A program made the position numbers and the translations under genes. A stretch of 64,000 bases of DNA, from assembly GCF_017654505.1 (NCBI RefSeq), contig NC_054571.1, positions 2,229,550-2,293,549 on the forward strand, given 5' to 3'. The DNA comes from Polyodon spathula (Eukaryota > Chordata > Actinopteri > Acipenseriformes > Polyodontidae). Numbering within the stretch: position 1 is the stretch's first letter; the number at the start of each line of letters is the position of its first letter. Below are positions 1-38,700 of the stretch, piece after piece. The notes under the pieces were generated by a model. That model was not told the DNA's origin and searched no databases. It worked only from the letters and a program-made list of their open reading frames with translations.

Positions 1-1436
1 ACCAAGGTACACTCCCAGCACCTTCATCCCCGTCCTACCCCACCTCAACACTTGGGGCAATAAAGGAAGGCCGCACTCCTGCCAGCTCCCTGACAAAAAA
101 GCATCACTTCTGGCCCAATTTATCTTTGCTGATGACGCTCTCTGAAAAATATTAAAGCGCTGCTGCAACTCCTGCACATCTCTGTTACTGCCTATAAAAA
201 CAGCAATATCATCAGCACAGGCTGACGCTCTCACTGCGGCCTCAGGGGCCATGATGGGCACTGTCCAGCCCACCAGCCTGCTCCTCAGCCGAGCCAGCAA
301 GGGCTCAATAGAGATGACGTACAGCATCCCGACAGGGAGCAGCCCTGCCTAATCCCCCTGCACACTGGAAAGGGTCTACTCAACCCACTGTTTATTTTTA
401 AAACACTAAAAACATTGTTATATAAGAGTTTAATACATTTAATAAAACCAGGGCCAAACCCGAAGGCTTCCAGAGTTTTAAAAGGGTAGCAGTGGTCGAC
501 GCGGTCAAAGGCTTTTTCCTGGTCTAAGGAAACCAGACCCACATTAAAATCACAATTTTTGGCTAATGATAAAAAATCCCTTATTAAAAATATGTTATCT
601 AAAATTGCTCTCCCAGGTATACAATAAGTCTGATCTGGATGAATTAACTTGTCCATGCAATTTTTCAATCTCATTGCCAAACACTTTGAAAAACATTTTA
701 AATCACAGCATAAAAACACTACTGGTCTCCAGTTTTTGATTAAACACAAATCCCCTTTTTTTGGCAAAAGACTAATTACAGCCCTCCGACAACTGAGTGG
801 CAACTGCAGGCTTTCCTGTAGCACCAGAAACAAGTCCGGTCCCAAGTCTTTCCAGAAGTGCTGGTAGAACTCAGCTGGCAGTCCATCTATCCCTGGAACT
901 TTTCCTTTTGCCAGCTCCATGACAGCAGTGTTTAACTCCTGGAAACACAGTTTCATATCCAAACTATGCTGCTCTTCCTGGCTCAGTCAGGGCAGCCCAT
1001 CCAATATGTTGTTAATATCCGCCTGATCACATGGCTCACTGGCATACAGCTCCTCATAAAAGCGCACTGCCGCCTCGCTGACCTCCTCCTGGCCCGTCAG
1101 CTCCTTGCTGCACGGCAACAGGACACAGTGCAGCCGCTGACTGTTGGCTCTCTTCTTCTCCAACCCGAAAAAGAAACTTGTAGGGGCATCCATATCCCTT
1201 AACTCTATGAACCTGGATCTCACTTGTGCCCCCTGCACTTTTTCCTCCAGCAGGCTGCTTAAAGCTTCTCTCCGCTCCCCCAGGATCTCCTGTGCTGCTG
1301 TGCTCTGCTCAGTTTCAAGCTGGAGGATTTCTCTGTCCAGCTCTCTTGTGACTGCATTCAATGACTTGTTTATGTCTAGCTTGACTTTGCTAAATTCTTC
1401 AAGATACACAAAAGGCTCCCCGTGACCCCACCTCAC
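1..1436 (-). mobile_element. Tx1/L1-clade LINE fragment (RT region)
   Basis: The minus strand reads as a non-LTR retrotransposon polymerase of the Tx1-like (L1) group. About 987-1436 encodes the linker between endonuclease and reverse transcriptase, including an FFFGLEKKRA motif. About 285-962 encodes RT fingers and palm: GKVPGIDGLPAEFYQHFW, LLPKKGDL, IKNWRPV, HPDQTYCIPGR, DQEKAFDRVDH and GIRQGCSLSG. Past a frameshift near position 345 the reading continues to the ACADDIAVF active-site box and on to the window edge. The endonuclease is not seen on the right and the 3' end lies outside the window. Broken frames indicate a dead copy. It lies upstream of SLC25A23 exon 2, so it is probably in intron 1. 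The clade call is from motif style only. Confidence 0.8.
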
Positions 1437-2461
1437 CTCAACACATTTAAGGAAGTGTTTCTTTCAGTGCAGTTTGGGACACAGTTGCTAATACATTAAG
1501 CAACATAATAAGAGTACAACTATAATAAGCAATACTTGGAGTTATTTAAATATGAAAATAGTTTCCGCCTGTTTTCCCCACTCTTTCTTTATAAGCTGAA
1601 TTCAGCTTCTGCTGTACAGGTGTTTTAGTTTGTTGCATCATTGCTATTACTGCTGCTTTGTGGAATTCTAACTTAACGTTCTACTGTTGACTGTCCTACC
1701 GCTGAACCGCAGGTTTATAAAGAGTGTGTGTGTAACCTGTCAAGTTTCTCTGATTTTGTTAAACTGTTTTTCTACCAGAATGTAGGTAATATTTGCAGTA
1801 GGCTCCATCAAATACTGCAGACATAAAATGTTTTTTCTTTTGTTTATTTCTATGATTTATTTTACTTAATAGTCTATACTTATAATTATAAAACGGATTG
1901 TTAGAATGACGCATACTGATTGGATACTAGATTTTAATTGTCAGATTTGCGTATTAAGAAAGCAGTATAACTTAATTGCTCATTTACAAAAAGCGTAAAT
2001 AATACCTTCAGTTTAAAAGATTAACGTGTGTCTTGACAGAGGCTGTCATCCTCAGGCAGCCATTTCTGGGTTTCTTTGTAACCAGCAGAAGAGCAGCTTT
2101 GTAACCCTTTCTGAAATGTTTGTGTATGTGCTAGACTTCTGCATTTCAGTTTCAGAAACTGGCATGGCTCTCTACAGATATACCCAGAGTGGCTTTCTAG
2201 CAACAGAGTGAACACAGGAAAAATAAATAAAAGCTACTTGTCCCATGGCAAAACTTGTTGTCCGTCCTACAAAACTTATTGTCCCGGGTGTCGGGCGATA
2301 CGAATTGGCCACCCCTGCCGTATAGTATTTTGCTGTAATAACATGACAAACTATGAGTGACTGTAGTATTACTTGATATAAATGATCATGTTATGCATGC
2401 ATGTAGGAATTGGATTTCTGTGATGTACTTTTTTCTTTCAAATAGCATATATCTGTACGTT
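1437..2461. other. Intronic/intergenic sequence, no gene seen
   Basis: AT-rich sequence without a convincing coding region. At 2305-2317 the minus strand reads CAGGGGTGGCCAA, which resembles the terminal inverted repeat of hAT elements, but no partner end was found. SLC25A23 exon 1 (first EF-hand) was searched for here and not recognised. Confidence 0.4.
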
Positions 2462-2506
2462 TGTGTGTGTGTACTGTAGCAGATCCTGTGCAGTGTTATA
2501 TAACTC

Positions 2507-2552
<46 letters not shown>

Positions 2553-2576
2553 AGCAGATGCTGTGCAGTGTTATAT

Positions 2577-2615
<39 letters not shown>

Positions 2616-2757
2616 TGTAGCAGATGCTGTGCAGTGTTATATAACTGTGTGTGTGTGTGTGTGTGTGCTGTAGCAGATGCTGTGCAGTGTGTGTGTGTGA
2701 CTGTGTTGTTGTGTCACACGACATCGTCTATATACACGTCACAATATATTGAGTGTG

Positions 2758-2789
<32 letters not shown>

Positions 2790-2817
2790 CTGTAGCAGAT
2801 GCTGTGCAGTGTTATAT

Positions 2818-2854
<37 letters not shown>

Positions 2855-2883
2855 AGCAGATGCTGTGCAGTGTTATATAACTC

Positions 2884-2921
<38 letters not shown>

Positions 2922-2949
2922 AGCAGATGCTGTGCAGTGTTATATAACT

Positions 2950-2987
<38 letters not shown>

Positions 2988-3072
2988 CAGATGCTGTGCA
3001 GTGTTATATAACTCAGTGTGTGTGTGTGTGTGTGTGTGTGCTGTAGCAGATGCTGTGCAGTGTTATATAACT

Positions 3073-3115
<43 letters not shown>

Positions 3116-3179
3116 ATAACTGTGTGTGTGTGTGTGTGTGTGTGTGCTGTAGCAGATGCTGTGCAGTGTTATATAACTC

Positions 3180-3221
<42 letters not shown>

Positions 3222-3270
3222 AGCAGATGCTGTGCAGTGTTATATAACTCGGTGTGTGTGTGTTTTTGTG
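2462..3270. repeat. Compound (GT)n minisatellite with repeated splice-acceptor-like units
   Basis: About eleven units alternate a (GT)n run with a conserved block that contains CTGTAGCAGATGCTGTGCAG and then GTTATATAACT. The GTAGCAG cores lie near 2475, 2551, 2617, 2670, 2791, 2853, 2920, 2983, 3043, 3149 and 3220. The array ends directly at the acceptor of SLC25A23 exon 2, whose sequence CTGTAGCAGATTCTGCAGGC is nearly the same as the repeat block. The array therefore looks like amplification of the exon's own 3' splice site. Confidence 0.9.
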
Positions 3271-3279
3271 CTGTAGCAG

Positions 3280-31135
<27,856 letters not shown>

Positions 31136-31809
31136 GAGGAGAGGAAACCGGCACCATTCAGGCTGCAGGTCGGAGGAGGAGCTGTGTGGGGAGCTGTAGG
31201 TGACCTGGAGCTAACATGGCTCAGCTTTATCAAACCGAAGGGCGCAGCCACATTTTAACCTTTTTAAGAGTTCTATATTTTACTATCTTGGAAACAGTGA
31301 ATCAGTGAAGGGCTCTTATAAAGAAACCATAGGACCTAAAGCACAGCTATGACCAAATGTTTACCTGGAATGTTAGGACTGAAGAAATGAACATCATTTA
31401 GATGCTAATCAAAGGAAGTACCGGGGAGCCCTAATAGCAGTACAGTATTTTATTTTAGATTTCGAAATGTCACATTTTTCAATTTGTCCATTTTATTTGT
31501 TTAAATATATGGACGAAGCAGTATGTAATTCAATATGTTAATGTAACATTATTCAGCTGGTTTCATTCGACTTTATCAAGCAAAAGTTGTCAATTATATA
31601 GGGTGATGGAAAACTTTTGGCCATAGCTGTACAATGTTAACCAAACTAGTGAAATATGGAAATGGTGAAATATATTGAGGGAGCGCTGTGAACAAAATGA
31701 TACTGATTCACTGTATATACGGAAAAAAAAATCTAAAAGTGATTTTAAAAAATGATAGTGGCACACAGATGCACACAGGATTCCCTGCCAGTTAGCCTGC
31801 CTTAAAAAA

Positions 31810-31842
<33 letters not shown>

Positions 31843-32210
31843 GTCCGATTTCATGTGATCAATTGCACTCGATTTATTGGACTATGCTGTCCCTAACAAC
31901 TTTGACCAAGATGGAGGCTACGACAACTTGGAACTACAACTCCCAGCATGCAACAATAATAATAATGGGGAGAGGAAGCCATATACCACTTTGTACTGTA
32001 TTCTATTGTGCAGAATTGACTGGATTTATTGGAGACGTTCTATTGACAAAGCCTCATAAAACATTACATTATTTTTGTCAAAAAGCCAGTCTTGTTTTAC
32101 ATTTTTGTAATGAATTTGCGGTTCAAAAATGAACGTCTTTCCATTCCTGAAGAGCCAGCTCTGCAGTGGAGAGGCATGTGTCTTATACTGGCTTAGTGTC
32201 ATTGACTCAT
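31136..32210 (+). other. slc25a23 3'UTR and intergenic spacer up to gap
   Basis: AT-rich trailer. An A-run followed by (TA)n lies at 31805-31842. I saw no clear AATAAA in this stretch, so the polyadenylation point is not assigned. No exon of an SLC25A41-like gene was recognised. Confidence 0.5.
31933..31952 (+). promoter_or_regulatory. THAP11/ZNF143 composite site (SBS-like)
   Basis: ACTACAACTCCCAGCATGCA is a close match to the composite ZNF143/THAP11 promoter motif (ACTACA followed by TCCCAGMATGC). It is about 280 bases before the gap that hides the KHSRP 5' end, so it could belong to a KHSRP promoter, or to a repeat that carries the motif. Confidence 0.5.
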
Positions 32211-32710
32211 NNNNNNNNNNNNNNNNNNNNNNNNNNNNNNNNNNNNNNNNNNNNNNNNNNNNNNNNNNNNNNNNNNNNNNNNNNNNNNNNNNNNNNNNNN
32301 NNNNNNNNNNNNNNNNNNNNNNNNNNNNNNNNNNNNNNNNNNNNNNNNNNNNNNNNNNNNNNNNNNNNNNNNNNNNNNNNNNNNNNNNNNNNNNNNNNNN
32401 NNNNNNNNNNNNNNNNNNNNNNNNNNNNNNNNNNNNNNNNNNNNNNNNNNNNNNNNNNNNNNNNNNNNNNNNNNNNNNNNNNNNNNNNNNNNNNNNNNNN
32501 NNNNNNNNNNNNNNNNNNNNNNNNNNNNNNNNNNNNNNNNNNNNNNNNNNNNNNNNNNNNNNNNNNNNNNNNNNNNNNNNNNNNNNNNNNNNNNNNNNNN
32601 NNNNNNNNNNNNNNNNNNNNNNNNNNNNNNNNNNNNNNNNNNNNNNNNNNNNNNNNNNNNNNNNNNNNNNNNNNNNNNNNNNNNNNNNNNNNNNNNNNNN
32701 NNNNNNNNNN
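32211..32710. other. Assembly gap (500 N)
   Basis: Exactly 500 N, most likely a placeholder of unknown true size. The KHSRP start, KH1-KH3 exons and promoter must lie here. Confidence 0.98.
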
Positions 32711-32733
32711 ATGAGCTGCTGCAGAGTATCCGG
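32711..32733 (+). CDS. khsrp: khsrp exon fragment (end of KH3)
   Basis: Right after the gap, codons for NELLQSIR end at CGG|gtgaga in phase 0. They match the human NDLLQSLR that precedes the SGPPGPPG exon, so the gap cuts through this exon. Confidence 0.85.
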
Positions 32734-35700
32734 GTGAGAGCAACGACACTAAACCGAACCCACAAACCACTGCCCTGCTGCACCCAGTCCAGGGGTGCGT
32801 TCAATAGGCAGAGCGCTCTGGAGCGTTACGTGGCACTGTCTATTAAACGAGAGCGCTTCCGAACAGTAGTGAGTCGAGCTCAGAGCTGCCTCGATGGAGC
32901 TTCAAAATGGCCAACCTGCATTATCAGTACGTTGGCTGCAAATGGATTTTTCAAATATGGATTTGTATGACCAACGTGTGAAAGTAATATTTTTGTTGTC
33001 ATTTTGTCTTTTGAGTGGTGTTTTAATTTTTTTTTTTTAAGTGATTGATTATATTAGAAAGGGAAACATGCGCTATAACTTGATAAATGTGACTCATGCC
33101 TCAAGGTGCTAATCCAAAAGTGTGAGTGTACAGGTGCACTCCACTTATAACAGATCCTGTTAGAACAGAGTTCCCTTTACAACGTATTGAGGAGGCATGG
33201 CTACTGCCAGACAAGTTGTGCTTTAATGGGGAATTACTTTGGTTAAAACTGACTCGCTTATAATGTATATACGGTTTTCAATAGGTACAGCTTTCGTGCT
33301 CCACAGGTTGAGATTTTGCGCAGATATGGTACATCCGAGACAGTAAACGAGTCACGGTGGCATTAGTGACGTCAGCCAAGAAAAGTTGCTGTTTACTTTT
33401 AGTCTGTTTTTGTTGGCACAGTTGAAATGTGTACTTTTTAATTACATTTAGTGAAAATATAAATTTGTAAATTTGCCCACAGGGATGTGTTTTGTCAAAA
33501 ATAAACTCCCGTTCTTTGTCAGTTAAACTGTGTGTTGTTGAGATTTATGTATTTGACAGGGACAGCCAGCATTTAAGAGTAGATATTTAAGGTATTTGTT
33601 TTCCGTTGCATAAAGCATTTCAACTTTGTATTTACAACGTACTTTGGTTAGAAAGTACTGTTTTCCATTATCCCTTGGAGTCCGTGAAGTGGAGGGCACC
33701 TGTATTACAAAAATACAGTAGTAGTAATCTACAAAAAATGTAAAACTTGCTTAAAGCAACTGTTAATAACAGCGATTTCTTGCCTGCAATTGTGAAACGG
33801 CTCGCTCCTAACAGTTAGTTTAATAACTGATAACATGTGTAACGGGGCACCTTGAGAGAGCGCTCCCTATTGAACGCAGTCCTTGGCTCACAACTCCCAT
33901 CAATGAAGTCTATTATTATTGCAATGAATAGTAGCTAGAAGTTTGAGCAAGGTTAGAAACTCGCAGCAGCCATGCTGCTGTACCCAGTACTGGGCTTTAG
34001 AACTCTCCTTCAGTTATATTGTTGTTATGACCAGGCGTTTGAACAGCCCCCTGCTAAATCTGCTCTAAATGAACTGGTTCTCATCACAGCATGAATAAAT
34101 CTCACCCACGTCTGGTGGGTTATTAATTGGAGTTGCTCGTGCAGCTGTAAGAGAGGAACAGTTTATTTAACACATTTAAGTCGATGTGTTTATTATTGAA
34201 TTCAGACCTCGTTGGATCCTTATCATTGTCATGATCTTTCTCTCTCGCAGAGTGGTCCTCCCGGCCCCCCTGGTCCTGGGATGCCCCCTGGGGGACGCGG
34301 ACGGGGACGGAGTCAAGGGAATTGGGGTCCCCCTGGGGGAGAGGTCACCTTCTCCATTCCAAGCCACAAGTGTGGGCTTGTCATTGGCAGAGGTGAGGAG
34401 GGGTGGGTGGAGTGGATCAATTTTAAACTGATAGCCTTTACTAACTCCTATTTTGAAGATATTTGTCTTATAATTTAGTTTTGGTATTACTCAATTCAGC
34501 ACTTGGTGATTTAACAGGGATGAAAAACAACTCCTGTTGGCACATTCAGTGGGCTTAGCTAGGGGAGGGAAGAGTTTTTGTTTTTTCAGTTTTTTTAGAA
34601 AAAATACAAATGCATGTATTCAGTGCAAATGCTTGGTTCTAGCTGTGAATTATCTTTGAGTTAGTGTTTGAACTGCTAAATGAAAAGAAGTCTTCCTTAC
34701 ACTTTAATGGCTGCAGATTCCTATGAATTCCAGTGCACTCTGGTGGCCCACTTCAGAGATGGCAGTAAGACTCCTATTGCAGAGCAGCTTGACCAGTCCA
34801 GGTTTTCCTGTGAGCTTGGTGATTACTGTATGATAGTTAGTTTGAAGTGTTAACCGGGTTAAGCCGGCGATCGACCGCCTAATTCTTGATTTGCACCGGC
34901 TACTTTATTAAATATTCAGATTATTTTGGGGTATTATCATTCAGCCCATTCTCGCATTATTGTACTGTAAGGAGATATGTAGTACGCAATAGCTGTACAT
35001 ATGCACTGAAAGATAATTCCCTTTGTTGTGATATCGTAAAATATGTACCCAAGTGCTTGAGATATTGGGGGTTCATGTATAGAGGCTGTATGAGGCCTGT
35101 GTCAGCTGATCTACAAATGCTTCAGTGCTGTACTACCGGCAGAATACATTAACGCTACATGCAGCAGTTGTGATGCTGGTCAAACGTGTGCGAGGACTGT
35201 TGTGGTGGGGGGGACAAAAACCTGCTGAATGAACAGTTACAGTCAAGAAATTTAGAACAGCAGAAATCAAATATAATTGGCCTTTTACGCTTTTTTTTAA
35301 AATGTCATCATAACTGAGACATCGTAGTTGATTTGGTTACGAATCAACTTTCTGAAAAATTGGAGATTGTGGTGTATACCTCCCTTTAACAAATACCCAG
35401 ACTGACGCAGGAAGGGATATACTCAGATTCAAAAATTCAGATTATAAAAAGGTATCTGGCTTACCGTTAGCTGTCAATTAAAAACAATTCTAGTGCTGGA
35501 ACTGTTGTCGTTGTTTTTTGTGTGTGATATTCTTCCTGACTACTGTTTAGGGTAAAATAAGATTTGTAACAATTGGTATTTCCTTGAATATATAATATTG
35601 GCAGCGAGTCATATTACATTGCAGGTCACCTTGGTAATTTCAGTTTACTGTAAGCTAATTCATGAATGCATTATGCAGCAAAAGTACTCCTACAGTCCTT

Positions 35701-38700
35701 TTGTTGAATTTCAGGTGGGGAGAATGTGAAAGCCATTAACCAGGAGACAGGGGCGTTCGTGGAGATCTCCAGGCAGCCCCCGCCCAACGGGGACCCCAAC
35801 TTCAAACTGTTCATCATCCGGGGGTCCCCCCAGCAGATCGACCACGCCAAGCAGCTCATAGAGGAGAAGATTGAGGTACTGGGAATGCAGAGTACCTGCA
35901 AGAATAGCTGCACAGTGCTTCCACTGTGTTCACTTTAGAGTTGAAATAGTTTGCTGTTTTTATACAGGTTTTACTATATTCATTTTGAAAGTGAATGTAA
36001 GTTTTTAAACTGTCTCGCTGACCTGATCACTGGTTCCGACCCGTGGTTCTGTTTTGTCTTCCAGGCTCCTCTGTGCCCAGTTGGCCCTGGTCCGGGTGGT
36101 CCTGGCCCTTCAGGTCCAATGGGCCCCTACAACCCTGGCCCCTACAACCAGGGACCTCCTGGTGCACCCCCACAGTAAGCCTGGATATGTTTTGGTTAAA
36201 CTTTTCGCACTCGACAACATGAATTACCAGTGTGTTTAGCTCTGAGGTTCGGCAGTACCTATCTTCATAGATAAGGCAGGGGTGCCCAAATTTTACAGAG
36301 CAGAGAGCCGCATAGCAAGGCTACTGTGGGCCACAAATAGCATGGATTGTAAATTAAGTGCATTTATTTCTGTTGCCAGCCGTTTTCAATATTTCAGCTT
36401 TTAATAAATTAGAAACTTAATACGTTTAACATTAACTTCCTCTGTCAATAATATAAAAACATTAACCCAAGACTAGCATGTATTCCTGTTGCCAATGACA
36501 ATAACACTCAATTCAATCAGTCAATGTAATGCATTTATTAACTATGCCAATGATGGTAACAATAACCGTCAATAAATTTTAAAATGAAATCGGCATTTAT
36601 TTGTGACTGTAAATTTGTGCTATTCAGTAAACTGAAGCATATCATTACCATCTGCACACGGAATGTGGGGTTGACTAATCGTTTTTATACGCTCCTTGTT
36701 TTAACGTACAGTCGATTTACTATCGAGGCAATGGGTATTCTACATTTCCAGCAAGTAAGTTCTCTAGCTAGGGTTGATTGCAAATGAACAGGTGCTATAC
36801 CCATCGCCTCAACAATAATCAATTGTATCTTAAACTGTAAAGGAGAGTAAAGGATGTCATCCTTGCAAACTCTCTGCTCACCCACATATTTATCACATGC
36901 TGCATGTTTTGTTTCATAGTAGCGTTAAACATTATTCTTTGACTCAATAGACTGTTCGCGCAGAAGACAGAGGTTTGCCCTTTTCAATTACACGGTCTTA
37001 ATGTTCGAAACTCTTGCGCTTCTGTATTGTATTCCTTATTGATCACCTTGCTATAACAGTAAAGCATCCTGATTCTTCCGAACTACTGTATTTATTATAT
37101 AGATTTACCTTCCAGAAATTCAATTGACAGATGGGTAAATTGGTAGGTTAGGCTGAGGGGAAATAAGACAGTGCTGAGAAATCCTAAGGATCAAGAATCC
37201 AGTCTCTTATTCGCCCGTCACAAACACGCATCAGCCATACTGTTTTTCTTTTACATGCATTTATTGAAATCCCGGAATTTAGTCTGGTGTCTCTGGCAAT
37301 TCTCAGGCAGGCTGCAGTGAGCTGTCCTGGCATGTCTTCTGCATGCAGTAGAGTCACAATTGACTATTGAGATGCTGGGAACTAACAAAGTACAATAAAC
37401 TTGCAAAATCTCTGTTAGTCACGTATTAAATTTAAAATGAATGTGTAATTCATATTTTAATGCGTAAAACACTCAGTCAGCCACTTATCTGGAGCTCTGC
37501 TGGAAGATTTGGGTCCAGGTGCTGATTGTAGCATTAATGTGTGAAAGCTGTTTAGTGTAACTCTGCTGCTGTTCTCTCCCCTACCAGCGGAGGACCCCCT
37601 CCCCCTCACCAGTACCCTCCCCAGGGATGGGGCAACACCTACCAGCAGTGGCAGGCCCCCGGACCCCATGACCCTAGTAAGCCTATCCTATTTGACTTTT
37701 GTGAAAGGGCTGGTGTTCAGATTCTGAGTGTCTGTGCAGGTACATGTGTAAGACTCCCACTGCATCATTCCAAGATTTTGCGCGTCTCTTACCTGCACAC
37801 AAGCTGTTTAGCTCGTGTAAGCTGAAGCTGGAATGCCTCAGATTGGTATGAATGGGAGGGTGTACATCATACGTGGTCAGATTTACCATGGTATTTTTGC
37901 AGTTTTCCCATTGGTATACTATGCACCTAGCACAGTTTACCTTAGTTTGCCATGTTTAATATTTTACCATACTTCTGTACTTTTCAATGGTTACATATGC
38001 TTTCACTGGGCTTTGTAACAGTTGCTGTGCTTTTACTGTGGGGAAGCTGTTTTTATAAGGGCTGCTGAGTTGCTTCTGGGAGGCAGTAACATCTAAGCAA
38101 GAGAGGGCATAGAAACAAACAGCTATACATTTAAAGTAATGCTGTTAAATAACCAAGCAGAAGTAAAAGCTGCTGATAAATATATTTTTAATTGTAATAT
38201 GGATGAATTCTACTGTTTGCTAACTAATTCAAAACGAAAGACTATTTGTTTGATCTTTTAAACCCATGTGTATGAAGTAGTCACTTGCCCGTTCTCTTTC
38301 AAGAGACCTATTTTTTTTGGCAGCTGATACATTTCAAACAGCAATGTTTGTTCAAATAGGTGCCAGCAGCAGTGTATATAACCACTGCTTCTGCTTGATT
38401 GATCAAGCTCAATAGGGCTGAGTTTTAGAATTACTAAAAGAAATTGAAAAACTGTGCTTTTGAACTAGAGGTTTCTTTCTCAGTGTCTCCAGTGCTAGGT
38501 GTGGTAGTATATCGAAGTATATAATGCCCTGCATAGCCCTGAGTCTGCACCCTATGGCTTCAACCTTGACGACATTGTAGGAAGAAATCCCATCATTTAA
38601 GTGTGAAAAGACTTCATATTTCCCAGATATCCTCAACAAATGGGGAAAGCTGTTAGTAATCACCTAACAGAGGCAGCTGTGCGTAGTTTACTGGGAGGAG

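Noticed and set aside
60..165. A + strand FADD motif (QFIFADDAL) suggesting an RT active site on the + strand
   Set aside because: The minus strand of the same bases continues the Tx1-like RT (ACADDIAVF and onward) without orientation change, so the + strand FADD is chance.
2463..3276. Val-Cys and Cys-Val-rich ORFs across the GT repeats
   Set aside because: Simple-sequence translation, not genes.
32129..32804. ORFs running through the N gap
   Set aside because: The open frame is due to N residues; only the eight codons at the gap edge are supported as KHSRP.
36270..36400. hAT element starting CAGGGGTGCCCAAA
   Set aside because: Only one possible end was seen; no partner terminus or transposase, so not listed as an element.
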